Shown: positions 32,628 to 47,992, numbered from the stretch's first letter. The stretch is DNA of 64,000 nucleotides from Chromobotia macracanthus (GCA_036877525.1 JAZGTH010000002.1:5812501-5876500), one strand, 5' to 3'. The notes: generated by a model from the sequence alone, not told the origin. Translations and numbers: made by a program.

Positions 32628-35600
32628 CTGTGAAGACAAGCACAGAGAATACTGATCACATATACTGACCTAAAAAACACTATTATTCAATGCCAGACAG
32701 CTTTGTGACATTTACAGCTCAATTACAGTAAAAAAAACTGCTGCTAATTAATTAAACCTCTTCTAATTGGCACACAACAAGAGTAAATGTGTTATAGTTG
32801 GCACACAATACATCTTTATAACTGTCTCAATAGTTAAAATAGTCTCAAAGTCACTATTCCTGTTTGTGAGGTCAAACTGTTACATTTTACCTATAGTTCA
32901 ATACATGCAACTGTACATCTGTGTGATCAAAAAGCTTAAATTCAAATAGCGCATGAAGTCGGGACAAAACTTCTTTTAGATGACAGATTTACTTATAGAT
33001 GCAATATGCAATAGAGTGACAGCCATAGTGAGCCATAACAGACAGCCATCAGCACTGTCACACTCTCTTTTCTCTCTCTCTCTCTCACATACACACACAT
33101 ACATGCACATTCCAGCAATCAAATATGCTCTTTCTCGCTCTCTCTATCTCTCTCTCTCACACACACAGACACACACACACATGCACATACCAGACATCAA
33201 ATTATGTTTACTTCGGATGTCATCCAAATGATCTTCCCTGTGTCTGAGAGGACAAAGAGGCTATATTTAGCTAATGCCACCATAATAGCTTGACATTACG
33301 TAATGCCTTTCAGACAAGGAGGAGAGAGAAAGGGACAAAAAGAGTCTATGGGGATGTATTGATCTGAGGCGGTCATGCTAGAGACAGGCTGGTTTCCACA
33401 GACACCACACTGCTCAGGGTTCACCATCTGTCCTGGCACTCTCTTAAAGGCGTAATAATTTATTTTTTGTAATAATTTTATTTTCCCCAGAGCTCTGTGT
33501 ATAGTGTTAGCCAAGGTACATTTGCACCAAATTTAGTTTTCCATTTTAATTTTTCACTCTCTGTGTGTGCTTTGCTGTGCTTATACAAGGGCTGTCAATT
33601 CGCTGTAGTAACCCCCATGCAAAGCCTACATTACATTGTGACACATTTCCAAAGATTCTTCACAGGTAGGAACAACACAAGGATCCGTTTCTCATGATGA
33701 GATACATTAACATTAAAACAAACCCACAACCCAACCCTCTAAACCTAATATTACACATCCACAACACAATCCACATCTTCTTGTGGTTAAATCTATAATT
33801 TAATATTAAAAAAATCTGCTTCTACCAGAAAAAGTAAATTGAAATAATGTGTATTTAATAATGTAATAATGTGTATGTAATAATGTTTCAAGAAAGGCTT
33901 TGATATTGCTTAAAAAGAAAAATGCTCATAATCTCATATGCAGTTTGAATTATTAACAGACAATAGTTTTAAGACGGGCTCTCTCTTGTGGGCACACTTT
34001 CTTATTTCACAATAATGCACCAGACTAAAACTGACAAATCCAGACAGTCTGAGAAACAAGGAAAAATAAGAATACACAGAGATAAGAAAATGTCTCAAGG
34101 GTGTTGCATCTGCACTGCTCATTGTATTTTACATTCATTTTGGTATATGGTGAAAATGAGATTCCTGGTCTAACTGGTAAAACATGACTAATCATACACT
34201 TTTGCAAAATGTGAAATATGTTGCTTCACGTAAAAACGACTGCAGTTTTCAGCCAGGTTAAGCAACCACTGGTAGTGCTAGAACTGTTATCCACCATTAT
34301 CCTTATGTAAAGCTACAATATGACACCCGAACACTTGACGTTTTTGAATGCATTGTAATTGGCTCAGATATTGCTGTTGTCTTGTCTGAATTAGGATTTT
34401 CAGAACATAATTTATCATAATTTATCACAATTTATCGTTTTTTAAACTCATCTGCAATGGGAAGAATAAAAACATAAAGAATAAAAGTTCACATATTCAT
34501 ATATCCACATATCAGGTTGAAAATGAGAGAAAGAGGGAGTAGCCATTTGAAGTACTAGTCATTTAAAACAATTCAGAGGGACGATGTAACTACAAAGATG
34601 GTGAGTTAAGCTGCTAATCAGTAGAACTCATGAAAAGCATATGAGCATGAATGAGTCTATGCTCACTCTGGGTGCAGCACACAGAAGACAGCCAGAAGAC
34701 TTTGCCCTTCTATTTTATTTATTCATTTCCTATCTTCCCTCCTCATTTGTGTCCTCTCTCTTTCTCTCAGTCTTCATTTCTCCCCACTCATACATTCCCC
34801 CACATGAGGATGCAAACCTCTACAAATAATTCAGCATTTCATTTCCATGAAAATTGTGAGCTGGAATTTGCACTTAAATTGGGCACGCCCCATAAGACAT
34901 CTATGTGAAATTTGAATTGACATGACAGGAAAAGAAACTGAATTACTGAATTGCAATTAAAAGAAAGAACCTTATTTATAATGTTTACTTTATGTTGCCT
35001 GTACTTTACATTTGAAGTACAATTCCAGAGTTTGTTTTGCTACCTTAATGTAAATTCAGGTATTAAATTTAAATTTGACAAACAGATAAACACTTCTACA
35101 CTCATATACACTGAATATACTTGTATACTGAAATCATTTCTAAAATCTCTTTTCTTCCACATTATAAACAGACACCATCACATCCTGCTTATAACAATAG
35201 TAACAACATTTAAGGTATCTGATTTTTTACAACAGTGACTTAGCCACAATCAGACCTACAGTGTTTAAAGATATTAAATAAGCATTCAGTAATGCTGAAG
35301 AAGCTATCATGCTACCTAATAAAAGACAATGACTAATGACCTCCATTACTCAAAGACAGAAAAAGAGAGCCATCCAGACTCTGTGGAGAAGACAAACAAC
35401 TATGAATAATTTATGAAAAGAGAAGGACATGGAGGAGATTGTATGCCTATGATAAGCTATAGCAATATTAAGGTATGACTAAAGAATGATGATGTCATCC
35501 ACGGTAAATCACATGACCACTTCCTGAAACAAAAGAGCTTCCCGGCACCAACCATGACATCATAACTTCGAGACCAAAAATTTCAAAAAGGCATTAAGAT

Positions 35601-37475
35601 TGGACAATTTTCTTTTAAAGGCTATTTTAATATAAACAACACTTATTTATATTTTTTATATTGCTGTCTCTGAAAAGCACTAAAATATTTGCACATTTAA
35701 AATGGCTAAAAATCTATATTTTATAACATCATGATAAAAAACATTATTCAAACTCTTAACATAACAAGCAACCTACAGTATTTGACATCTACTGTAAACT
35801 AACTTATCCATGCATCTTATAAAGGTCTACAATAAATTCAAAATTATAACACACATATACATTAGTGTGGCAGCATCAACAAGCTGTTTATCTAAGCAGG
35901 AAAGTGGGCATCAAAGCACACACACCATCTGTACCCTGTATCCATCCGCTTACCATAAATAAATGTACCGGAAACAGTGATCATCCTTTAGAAGTGATAT
36001 TCCATGGTATATATACGAAGACTTCCTCACTCCTGTTTAGGAGCTATTTGTGTGCTGGTAGGCATTTCACAGTGCTGATGTTGACATTTGCTCTGATCTC
36101 ACTGATGTTGGTACTTACAGTCAGTGGGTGAGGCCTCCCCCACCCTGCTCCATTTGAGACCCAAAGAATTCCCCTGACATTATTCCTCAACTCTTCCTTT
36201 ATCTCCCTATACCATCTCTTTTGTCCTCCTCACATCCCTAACAACTCTTACTCCTGTCCTCCAAAATCTCTCTCCCTCCTTTCCATTAATAATCTATGCG
36301 CTGCAGCGTTATAGGAGACTCTGTAAACACTGCTTACATCCTGGTCCTGACAGTCACTTTATACACACATACAACCAGCATCTAGTGCGCAGGAGAGGAC
36401 CAACCCTAGTGTCACACCCACTACACAGCGTATGATGTAAGCTAGTGTGATGTCACACGATGCCCTCTACAGTGCTGAGAACCAGATGAGGTTATTATTA
36501 TCAAGTGAATAACAGTTCAGTAAAACATAAGCCATTTTTATTACTATAGAAGCTTAAAAAAATTACAATTTAAAAATATATAAAATAATAAAATAAAAAA
36601 TATTTTTTTCGTGGCAACATCTCATTGACCAATGCACAAAACACGCACATGAGAATGGCTCGGGCTGAGCAGGATCGTAAACAGCACCTGCATTGCGGAG
36701 AGCGCAACAAATACCAATAACATAAACCACCACATTTAAATCAATTACGTTTTAATAAAGAAATAACAATAATAAAAAGAATACAACACGCAATCGTTGG
36801 CTTCAGCGGCTTTACTGAAATCCAGTGAACATAACAAAAACGAAAGCACGTGTCCAAAACAATGCATCTGTCAATAGCTGAGAAAAGGCGATAAAGAATT
36901 TCAAAAAACTGCAAGCATTCATCAAATGAAAGCTTACACATTATAACAAAGTAAAACAGAGTAATAGTAAACAAAAACATTAATAGCATAAATAAACATA
37001 AATAATATAAAATGCTGTGTACCAGGTTCTACATTACACCAAAAATCCAGCATCTTAAATAAGCGCTGTCAATGTCAATAACATGTTCAGTTATGCTATT
37101 TTGTTATTCTGAGCTGACGTCCTGATTTATTTCTGTTTATAACATCCATCTTCACTATCATACCTAGTTACTTTCACAACTGCAGACACAATAATCGCCC
37201 ACCGATAATACAAGTCGATTAATGTTGTCATCCGTCTGAAAATACGTAACAAGCAGCAAACAACAAACAATATTACAGCCAGTCCTAAACAACGTACGGA
37301 AACCGCAGATGGCATTTCTGCTTCATAAATCGATTATTTTTCTATTGCAATGGCCTTTCAATAGAAATGACATTCTTTGTTTTAGGCAGGCAGCGGCCAG
37401 CAGTCAGCAGGTGCAGCTGAGGATGCGACCTGCCCCTTTGCGCACATAACGCATAACGGCACAGTGGACACCTAC
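32628..37475 (-). other. ccdc92: ccdc92 intron 1 (5' UTR intron)
   Basis: On the minus strand the coding exon 1 acceptor GTCTTCACAG ends at 32628, leaving 78 bases of 5' UTR before the ATG. The best upstream donor is TTTCAG|GTAGGT at 37476/37475. The stretch has no coding exon. It holds a CT/CA repeat duplication at 33063 and AT-rich unique sequence, with a mildly CpG-containing patch near 36640-36700. Confidence 0.5.
33063..33212. repeat. tandemly duplicated CT/CA microsatellite unit
   Basis: Two copies, roughly 70 bp each, of (CT)n-(CA)n-ATGCACATNCCAG-ATCAAAT, one starting about 33065 and one about 33135. The copies differ in CT and CA run length, suggesting duplication followed by slippage. 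Confidence 0.75.
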
Positions 37476-37730
37476 CTGAAAGACAAGCTGAGAAACAGTG
37501 TATGTATGATGGCTAGAGATGGGGCTAGATCGCCTGTCTGGAAGCTTTTTGGGGTTTTGATTCTCCTCGGCGGGGCAGAGAGAGGGCTGTGTCCCTCATC
37601 TCCCGGAGATACAACACTAAATAAAGCGGTGCATGCCGGGATACTGAGGAAAACACGCACACGCCCCAGCGCACTGGCGCCTCTGGCTCAGGTGAGACGC
37701 ACGTACGCACGTTCACTTTGTTAACCTCTT
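37390..37730. promoter_or_regulatory. ccdc92: CpG-rich promoter region with untranslated exon 1 of ccdc92 (-)
   Basis: This is the only CpG-rich block on the right side of ccdc92. On the minus strand a strong donor CAG|GTAGGT closes a probable exon at 37476, so exon 1 would run from about 37700 down to 37476. On the plus strand a donor GGCTCAG|GTGAGA occurs at 37691, raising the possibility of a divergent transcript. No CCAAT or TATA box was confidently seen. Confidence 0.5.
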
Positions 37731-40700
37731 ACCTTTCGCATCAGTGAACAAACAGATTTAAGACAGATGTTGGCCTTTTAATGGTTATCTTACTGGGTTT
37801 AGTTGGTATATGGATAGTCGTTGTCATGTCAAAAAGAAATATATTTGTCCTGAAGCGTCATCAGTAACACAATAACGCTCAGCGCGCTTTTGTAGGTTGT
37901 CATAGTTTAGAAGAGCTTGAGACTCGTGCTTTGAATTTCACACATAGGCCACCGTGATTTATAACAATTTGTTTTGTTTAATTATACAGGCCTTATAGCA
38001 CAATGTAAGTGTTACATTCCAAAACGTCTGGAGCAAATTTGAGTAACACTTTTAAATAACTTTTTAACATGTCATTAACATATTATACTATAATGTATAT
38101 GTATAATATGTTATAATGTATAATATGTTATATTATAAATAATATTATTTATTGCTTCATAATAGTAGTTTGTGTACATTCAAATGTGTTGTTTGTACAA
38201 ATTTCTAAAATCAAAGTGTAATTAAAAGTCAAAGTCAGTGTAAAAATCAAAAGTAAATCTTTCTCCCTGCTTATGCATGCAAATAACAATACAATTTACA
38301 AAAACAATAAATTTTTTTCAAATATCTATTACACTAATATAACTTTAGTGTAAGCACCAAAAAAAGCTTTAAAAATCTTGATTTTTATCATATAATATTC
38401 ATCTTCTCATAATAATTGCCTTCACATAAACCTAACACTTTTAGGAACGTGTATAATTCTTAGTAATAACTGTTCTGACAATTAGCCATTATTTTCATTA
38501 TTTTCACTGCACAGTTTATTTCTTGGCACCATTCATTACCATCCATTATGGCAAGCTGATGTTAGATATGCACAATATAAGGCTTGTTTTGGCTAGTGTA
38601 TGATAACGAGAACATGAGGAGTGTCTGCTGGCCAAGATATAATCCCCAGGATTAGTGAAATTATAACTGCCTTCAAGTTCAGACTGGAACTCCACCAAGA
38701 GGAACATTCCACAACAAAACCAAATTGTTAGACTGAAGCCTTGGCATTTTGTAAACACACAAAACAGTCGAATGTGAGTCAGATTTCTTCCTTTAGAAAG
38801 TCTGCCAGTCAATTCTTAGTTAGGAATCTAGTGAGGGATTATACAATATTCAGTACTGTTCAACCTTCAAAAACTAGCATCAATTAATGAAACTTTTGTC
38901 ATAACAGTCTGACAAAACCATTTAAAGACTGCGCTATTTTACAGCAAAAGACTCTGTACATAGAATGTCCACAAGAGGGCAGTGGTTAATCATTGTCATT
39001 AGATCTTTTGAACCTCTTGACTCTGACCTGCTTTTTGTCTGAATAGTCCAGTAAGCTATTTATTTCAACATTTAACATGCCTTTTCAGATACTTACAGTA
39101 TATACAGACATTAAGACCTGAGAGTGAAAATAAAACAATACATATTGTTTTCTCTTTTCCACTGAGCAATTAAGACGTTAACTGAAACAAGATTAGCTCA
39201 TGGCTAGAGAGTAAATGCTGTGGTTTGTGCTAAAAGATTTTTCACGGACAAACACGTTCATGCAACACTGAATACTTGTAACAAAAGTGTTGTGATGACA
39301 ACCATACATCTAGAACATGAACCAAATTGTGAAACAAAAAATAGCAGCTAAATTTTGGCAAATGTTGCGTTCATTCCCAGTCAGCCTACCTACAGTACAA
39401 AGCAGACTTTATATAGAACTTAAATTGTATAGGTCAAATTCTGTGTAGTGCAAGATGAATCATATTTTTGGTCTATTTTGGGCTTTTGTTAACATTTAAC
39501 GATACACTAGCATATGGATTCAAAGCTATTAGATATAAATCAAAGCCACAAATCACGGTTTGATTTCATGGCTCTTTAAATTGCATTTAGTGCACTCTTA
39601 ATATTTAATTGAATTTCAACAGCAGCTGAAGAGCTTCAGTCAATATAAGGTCGCCAAGTCATTTATTTCAACAGATGACATTTCTACACCTAGCAGCTGT
39701 GGCCATGCTAACACTCTTGTAAAAACAAATCACCTACATGTTCAGTTTCCACTTTACAGTTTATCTTTACAAAAACGAAGAGTGGTTATTCCCTGAGCCC
39801 AAACCCTCAAAACCCTGTAGTGAACAGCCAGAGCAGAGAACAGAAGTCTCTCTGTGCTGCTCTCGCCTTCTCTTTTACTGTCGGCACCGCATACAAACAG
39901 ACCTCTCTTCCCAAAATTACATTTGGCATGGTGAATTCCACAGTGGCCCAGCTACTGTGTAAAGTGAGATGAACCAAACAAGAAATCAGTTTAAAAAAGG
40001 CTCAAATAAAATAAAAGACTGTAGATCTGTGGAATAAATTTAATTATTATCCTAAGAATTTTCTTTTCTTGAGGTGTTATTGTTTGGAAACTGACTTTAA
40101 TCTTTACCAAGTTTTCTCTTGACCTGGATTAAGTACTTCTCATTTATTTATTTTTAACATGTCTGACACAATGCCCAGAATTTGCAAAGGAGTGAAAGAG
40201 TGAGAGAGAGAGGGGCTAAGGGCACAACTCTCTCCTAATGCATTTCTTTTCCCATCAGTGGTAAAAGCAAACTCCTCTATTGAAACACCTTATTCAGGAT
40301 ATTATACTTTGCATCTTTTGTAGTTGTTTCATAACATGTAGCTATAAACGTTCAGGGAGGGGAAGGAGGACTCCCCAAATAAAAAAAGCATGCACGTAAA
40401 TGTCCATACAGAGAAAATCAGTCTAGTGTGAGGGTGACGTGACAGAAACGCCAACGACGGGTTACATCTAGAAACACCAACAAGTTCTTAACATACACAT
40501 GCAGTGTGGCAGTAGTTGGAGACATACACCTGTAAATGCATTTAGACTGTTTGACTCCCTGAAGTGATTTCCAGACGTTCCTGCACTGTTTTCCAAATAT
40601 GTCTCAGTCTAACTATAATCAGCTATTTCAAACACGCAAAAAATGCACTGTTAAGGCAACTGCATCTAATCCAGAGGAAGAGACTCTGGTTAAAACCTTT

Positions 40701-43700
40701 ATAAAAGTTTTTAAGTTGCATCGAGTGTCAGTGCATAAAGTATAATCCACAGAAAGGCAGATATTTAAACAATAGGTTTAGGAGTTAATTGTTTTGAGGC
40801 AACAGTTTGGGTTGTTATTGTTTCTATTCACAAACTAGCCAGCACATACACATTTCCCAAACCAAGTAGGCAATTTCCTATAACAGACAGGAAATCTCAT
40901 AAATGTGTGAGTGTGATTTAATTGCTCACTCATTCTGACACAAGAAGTAAATCATTGTGTGCTAAATTGTAGAAACTCAGTGCCCTGTGAAACAGTGCCC
41001 CTACGCACACTGTACCTTTAAAAAACAAGCCCACTAGTGTGTTACTATATTTGCCAGGCCAGATATAAGGTCAGGTGTGGTTTAAATTCACTAGGAGCAG
41101 GTAGTGAGAAGGAACTTTAAAAGGGAACTCAATGAGCATTTGAGGATATGTTTGAACTGCTTGGCTGATCTGGATTGGGTGGTGATTCTGGTCTTGGGTC
41201 CAATGCTGGTATAAAGCTTAGAAATCCAATCCCACAGATGAAGCCGGGGATATGGCAAACAAAGCATCACTTTACAGCCCTAATTCTAACTTGGTGCCAA
41301 TACCAACAATTTTCAGGTAGTAATGGTCTTACAGCTATTATATTGGAGTTGGCAAGGCAGATTGGCCCCAAAACATACAGCCAATTAAAGTATCTAAAAG
41401 ATTTTCCCCCTTTCATTTAAAAAAGGAAGTCAAAATCACTCAGAGACTGAATTGAAAGTGCCATTTATGTGATCATTTCAAAGCGAGCACGACTGCCAAT
41501 GTATTCACAGTCACTGAATAAAATGACTGATTTCAACAAACTGTTGCTCCACAATAGAGTTCTTCAATCTGGCTGCCCTCATTACTGTAAAGCTTGAAGT
41601 ACAGTTTGAAATTGACCTTTCAGGTGTGCTATTAAATAACTAACTGCATAATATTGCTTGCTTGCCAAGAGCAAAATTACTCTCAGAGAGCCAAAACTGA
41701 GTATTTGTTTCAAAAAGATATTAAAAAGGCAAGCGCAAGATCCATGCAGTATGTGCTACGGTATGCAACAAAATTCAGCATGCACTTGACATTCACACAC
41801 ACATTCAGCAAAACTGCATGTCAGATCATTACAATAAAGAGACATTTATGCTCTTAGCAGATGTTTCGTCACATTCTGCTGCCATACATACAGTTTTCTT
41901 TGTCTCTTAATGATAGAAGCATGTGTTTTGAAAAATTTGGGCAAATACACACACACCGGCGAACTCAAGTTAAAGGGTTAATCCTAACCATTGAGCTAAA
42001 CCTTTTCCCCATCAGCACTCTCCAAAGAGACATCCATCTATTTCATTATTGCCCCTCATCATGTTCAGTCCAGATGTTAAAGCAAAATGAGACTCTCACT
42101 CTTTCTCTCTCTGCTGTGGTGAGGTATGGAAAGTATTTGCTGGGTTCCTCTGAGGGCTATGCAGCTGGAACACACAGGGAGGAATCAAAAAAGATAGAGC
42201 AATAGCACATAAACATTGCAGAAATGGAGCTCAGGAATTATGTGTGAAGACCAGGCAGCTTCTGGGGTTTATGGCATGTCATCGCTGTAATGACCCGTTT
42301 GATAATGTATTAGATGGCAAACCTACAAAATCAAACAAAGTGCTCATCTCTCATGGTACCGTGTTGGCTTTTCTACAACAGAATTGACAAGATGACAGAG
42401 TCAGAGAGAGTTTGAGGAAATGTAGCGTGATGATAAACAGTTCATGTTTTAAGAACTGATGATGAATATTATATTGATTAAGGCAGGTTTTGCTTTAGGA
42501 CCCAGATTTTACGTTGGACCTCTGGTGGTGACCCAACATGGTATAGATATGTTTAATGTACAAAAAAAACACCATTAAAATCAAACATTGATATTAATAT
42601 TTACTACCATAAAATGTATATAGAACTAACAGTATGCAAAATTAATAATAATACTTAATAAATAGCAGAAATGTGATTTAGCAGGCTAACACATAAACAA
42701 ACACTTGCCAGATATTGTACATTATTGTACATTTAACAATAGAAAAATTAGCCTAAAGCGTAATTTGTCAGAACACCATTGTTTGTTTTAATGCAACAAC
42801 AGAAGATGTGGGAGATATTTTCTCTTTCTTTTAAAAAGTTCACAGGCTTATTTATTTTTCTATCCTGACTGTGTGATTGTACAATAAGTTGCATTATGTT
42901 TTCCCTTGCGTTCTGCAAGCCCAACAGAACAGACCTGTGGGTTAAAACCACCAGCTGAGAACCACAAGATTCTTGTGGACATACAGTATTTAACAAAATC
43001 AAACTTATTCTAAACCTTTTGACATAAACTAGCACAAATAGATGCTGGTTCTATACGCACACCCACTTTCCAAATCTAATGAGTGGAGCCTGATAGGTCA
43101 AAAATAAGCGTTCTTTGGTTCAGTCAGTAACTTTAAAGACCATACAGGTGTACTGGTCCATATCTTAATGTGCTGACATAAATACTATGGTGTAATGGGG
43201 TACACAACGCAACCTCTCTGGTGGCAATTCACTTCTCAAAATGAGTGTACGCAAATGGATGTTAAAGTCTACCATTTATCTGCACTATGTATCTGTAATC
43301 TTTCAACACAAAAGATTTAAACAATATTACAACTCTGCTTGGACACTGAAGCACGTTGAGTGTCCTGTCCAGCCCACATGTGTCTGGTAGGCCTAAGCTC
43401 AGATTGGTACTGTTGTTGTTTAAGCTATGATTTTATCAACAAGCATAACCATTTTTTGCAAGCTTTTTGGCTGTTCTGCTTGGTTTTGCTCATAGATTTA
43501 GCAAAGATTAAAATGTTATTTATAATGTGTTATACAAACAATTTTGTTTAGCTGCTTTTACCCTGATACAATGATTTTGCTCTGTAAGTCTGTGTTTTCA
43601 TCTGTGCTATACATCTAAACACTGTTCTGCTCAGTTTTTAAAAAGTCTGTGCTATACTTCTAAACATTACAGACATATTAAAACAGCAGTGTGTTTCAGC

Positions 43701-43799
43701 ATGTGATACAGTAACATCCAGTCAACCAACATCCAGTTTGTTTTACTGTAACATTACCTTCATTGGTAATACCAATTCGCAAATTTTCCAACCTCTACG

Positions 43800-43887
43800 C
43801 TCTTAAAAATGTTGCTTCATGATGCCATAGAAGGAACATTTTTGGCATCATTTTTGAGGACCTTTTAAAAACCTTAATTTTTAAGAG
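43800..43887. mobile_element. 88-bp MITE-like element with 11-bp perfect terminal inverted repeats
   Basis: Ends CTCTTAAAAAT and ATTTTTAAGAG are exact reverse complements. The interior (GCATCATTTTTGAGGACCTT) resembles the common cyprinid element whose body carries 'aaggttct' motifs. No coding capacity. Confidence 0.65.
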
Positions 43888-46800
43888 TGTACATTAACTT
43901 CTTTTCCAGAATCTGTTCTTAGGTAATATGAAAGTTGGTAGTTTCTCTACCAAATTTGCATCATTGGTATGGGATTTGGGATCAGGTTTTTATGAATACA
44001 AAAATGATCCCATAGATATGAAAGATTATTTAGGATCAGCACTCACAGAGACTTTGTATATGTAGAAGCCCTGCTCCACAGTTTATATTAGTAAATGAAA
44101 GTTCTGGAATCTGACCAGGTTTCCCCTGTGTGGTTTGCAGGCTTGACTTCCCCCCCCCCCCAGACTCTCCAAATGATGGAGGCAGTTTAAAAAAACACAC
44201 TGTTAAACTCCACAGTGAGCGGAGTGAACGTATAGAGAGGTCCAAATGGCTCACTGAGGCTCTGTTACACGGGCCTACTGAACCAGCCCAGCAGCCTTTC
44301 AGGGTTTGTTTGTAGCTTGTGGAGCTCTGGATATCTGATCTGAGATCAGACTGATAGAGGGTCAGGAGTTTGTAGAGCTAATCAGGGTCAGAGGAATTTG
44401 TTTCTCTCATTGTGATTTGAACTCAAACAAAAAACATTAAAAATAAGAAGTTGAAAAACTGAGAAATACATACAACAACAAATAACTATAAATGTACTGT
44501 AGTAAAGACTTTAATGCATGTATTATAAAAACAACTATACATTTCCAAAAAATGGCATTACTACAGAAACATATCTAAATACCATCGTAGTTCTTTATCA
44601 GTGATATCCACCTTAAATTTCTGTATACTGTTTTTTTCTCATTGTACTGTATAATTACTTTTACACACTGTTTAGAGACATTGTTCTAAAAACATCAGAT
44701 TAGGGTTCTGTGGACTGTAAACATGTTTTTGTGATAAACAGAACCCTGCTGTTCTTAGCCAAAGGTCTGTTGTTGTTACAATCGAATAGAGTGCTAACTT
44801 TCTCAAGTGTGTCAGTTTGTGTGGTCCTCAGAATCATCAATTCACTCTGTTCCGTCAGTCAAAAACACCCACTGTAATATAGATTAATTCCACCATACAG
44901 CCATTTCTTTATTCAGCTGTCACAGATGTCACTGGCTCTGTTAAAAAAAACATACAACAAAAACAACATACTTAGACTGAGTCAAACCAACCGAGAGACA
45001 TTTGGAATAACAGAAACTTCAGCAACTTTCATGGAGAATAGTAACACTATGTGTGTTATGTGTTGTTGATTATATTTAATGTGTCGGTTGGTGTATTTGG
45101 CAGCACCAGGTGAGTGTGTTTGAGTATGTTGGACGTGAAATGTATTGTATGTGTAGGCCTAGCAAAAGAATTGAGGTAATGCTGTACAAAAAATACTTTT
45201 ATTAAATGTATTTCTATAGAATGATGAAATTGATTTGGGATAGAGAATATGCAGCCTGGTTTCATTAGTCCTGCTCTTGTCTATTGATTATTAACATTCC
45301 ATAAATTGTTGGAAAGACATAACATTTGGACCAGGGAGCATATATTTACAGCAGCTGGAGATCCATTCATTGCTCTTGATTTGTTGAGCTGAGCAATATT
45401 GGTTCCATATTTTCCATCTCTACTCTAGATGGTTAGCCAATGTCATATAATCTGGGAAAACCCATATATAGCAGCCTTGCCAAATGTCTCCAAACTAGCT
45501 GACAGTCTCACACAATGTTTCTGTTGCATTTTCTGTATAACAGAAACTTCACTTGCACATTTCTGGAATGTCCAAGGTCTCTCCTCTTTTATTTTTACTT
45601 TTTGTTGTCTTCCTGTCTGGATTGAAGTCATCTGTGGGAGGAAGAGGTGCATGCTGGGAGGAGCTGTTTATATGTTCCACATATGGGATATAGAACCTTG
45701 TCTGATCCTCAAAGGCTTCTGGGTCTTCAGCTGCCCCTGTTTCAGACTACTCATCTTTTAACGCTGGTGTCCAAAGAAAACAGGAGTGCAGAAGTCAAGC
45801 AGACTGCACCTCAGAGCTATTTTCCACATTCAGTGTGTGGCCAGACCAAATACTGTGACCAAATACAGAGGGATTGAGTCCCGTCATCCATAGGAATGAT
45901 TTGCACCAATGAGGCAGGCAGAGACCAATATCATGAGACTGATGAAATGAACCAATCAGCATGCTGTCGATGCTCTTTCAAGATACGTCTTCTCCCCCAG
46001 GAAAGGGGATGTGCTCTGCTAGTTCATGTTATGAAACACCTGAAAGCATCTTCCACCACAGAGGTCTCAAATCCAAATGACCTTGGTGCCACAAGCCAGG
46101 TGGTGTATTCTATTGTGAGCCAGTTTTTACAAATACAAATGTTTTTGAGACCATCAATTTTAACTACATACAGATATTGGCACAGTTACACTGATGCATT
46201 GAACTTTTTGGGAGCAGCTCTTCTCTCACTCAAACCTGCTTGCAGCTGGACTGATGGCATTCCTAGAAAAATACATTTTACTCCTTGCAGGGCAGCAGGT
46301 AGCTAGCATTGCTGAAGTGACCAGAAATATCATGAGCTGGACTATGACTGGACTATACTGTAATTTTTATTATTTTATGTATTTCAGCCCAAAGCTTCAC
46401 CTTTTGAAGGCCAAACACATCCTGACCTTTAACTCACATACATCTGTATCTAATTTTTTGAAGTACACATTTATCAAAAAACATCGACAAAAATTGACTT
46501 TGGTCCCTCAGCAGTAGTTAAAATCTGACTGATACGTGAACCCCCATCTGACTGCTACTTTACCAGTCTAACCACTAGCTTACAGCTCTTCACCAACCAC
46601 TCATTTAAACCCACAGTGACTCTAAGACACTCCATTAATCCCAGATATTCATCTGCTGGTTTCCCTCATGGCTTTCTCTCTTTTAAATGGATGTTGACCA
46701 AGCCATACTAACCCTTGCTTGCCTGCTCACCACTACCACACAGCCCAGCTTATCCACTCAACACCAACCATCCCACTATCCACTTTCAAAGAGAAACAAA

Positions 46801-47905
46801 CCAGATAACAAGCTGCCCCACACCCAGGACCAGCTGCCTCATAGCAGTAACCCAATACCCTGCAGGCCATCTGGTTTATTCCTCTAGTGGGACAGTGTCT
46901 ACATATGCTCCCATAAACACTGTATGTGATGCGATGGCTAATGGGAGATTTCGAATTTAATTCATAGCACAACCATGGAAATGCTTAAATGGCTTATGGA
47001 AATTAGTAAAGTTAAATATGTCCAAAAGAACAAAGATGGTACCTCAGTAAGGATGCTCAAATTATCTATTAATATTTATTTTAAAAAATTAACATTACAA
47101 TATAACAGTGTGAAACTCATCACTCGAAAACCATAAGTAACCCAATCTTCATGAATAGTTTATCGTTTATAAGTACATGAGCTAGTATTTCATTAGGAAG
47201 AGAAATGGCTAATTCTCTCCTAATTCAAAGGAGGCCACAAACCAAAAGTTCATTCAGGTCTGCATGGAAATGGTTTCATGAAAAAGGGCTTGTTTTAACT
47301 TTCCCTTTTTGACTGACAGCTCGCCATAAACACTTACTCCTCACATTTATCAAAATCCTGCTGTAGCTTTCCAAACAGCTTCCCTCAAACAAGCTCTGAG
47401 CAGCTGGGACCAAATGCACAGAGCTGAAACTACCCCGCAGAAAATAAACACTGTCAATTTTTCCTGCCTGTTTGTATATGTGCACTTCTGTTTTAGGGGC
47501 AATGAAACCAAACAATCAGAGCTTTGTGATAAGATTTTTTTTCCCGTCAGTGGTATGTGAAATGGATAAATGTTAAATGTAGTGGATAAATTGTTCCCAG
47601 TGTGAAAGATTTTCAAGAAAGCGTTCTGCTGGAGGGCAGGTGGGCGTACAGTCCCAAAAAAGTTGATTCATGATTTTCATAAATCATCTGAGAAAATAAA
47701 ATAAGCTGAACAAATTGGAATGAATTTCACAGGCTTATGCTGCAGGGTAATTGGCCTTAAACACAATTCCTGACAGAACACTAAAGCCAGGAGGAAAAGT
47801 TAATCAAAGCTTCTCTGCCCTGCTTATAGTCATCACCTTTGTTAAATAGTTATAAAGTTGGCAGTCAGGAATTATTAATGCTGCCACTATTTGCAGTGAT
47901 TGCAT

Positions 47906-47992
47906 GATGGATGGATACATGGATAGATACATGGATAGATAGAGAGACAGACAGAGAGACAGACCGACTGTCCGATTGATAGATAGATTGAT
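47906..47992. repeat. GATG/GATA/GACA tetranucleotide microsatellite
   Basis: Irregular run of ATGG, ATAG and ACAG tetramers ending in GATAGATAGATTGATA. Confidence 0.9.

Noticed and set aside
39738..39962. 74-residue ORF with a Pro-rich, Glu-rich start
   Set aside because: Length is within chance expectation, and codon use and surroundings show nothing gene-like.
44130..44315. ORF beginning at a C12 homopolymer
   Set aside because: Low-complexity start, no splice signals that make sense, no recognised similarity.
45429..46517. Cluster of overlapping plus-strand ORFs (76 to 136 residues)
   Set aside because: No conserved motif, inconsistent frames and no acceptor/donor pairing; looks like a chance run of lower stop density.
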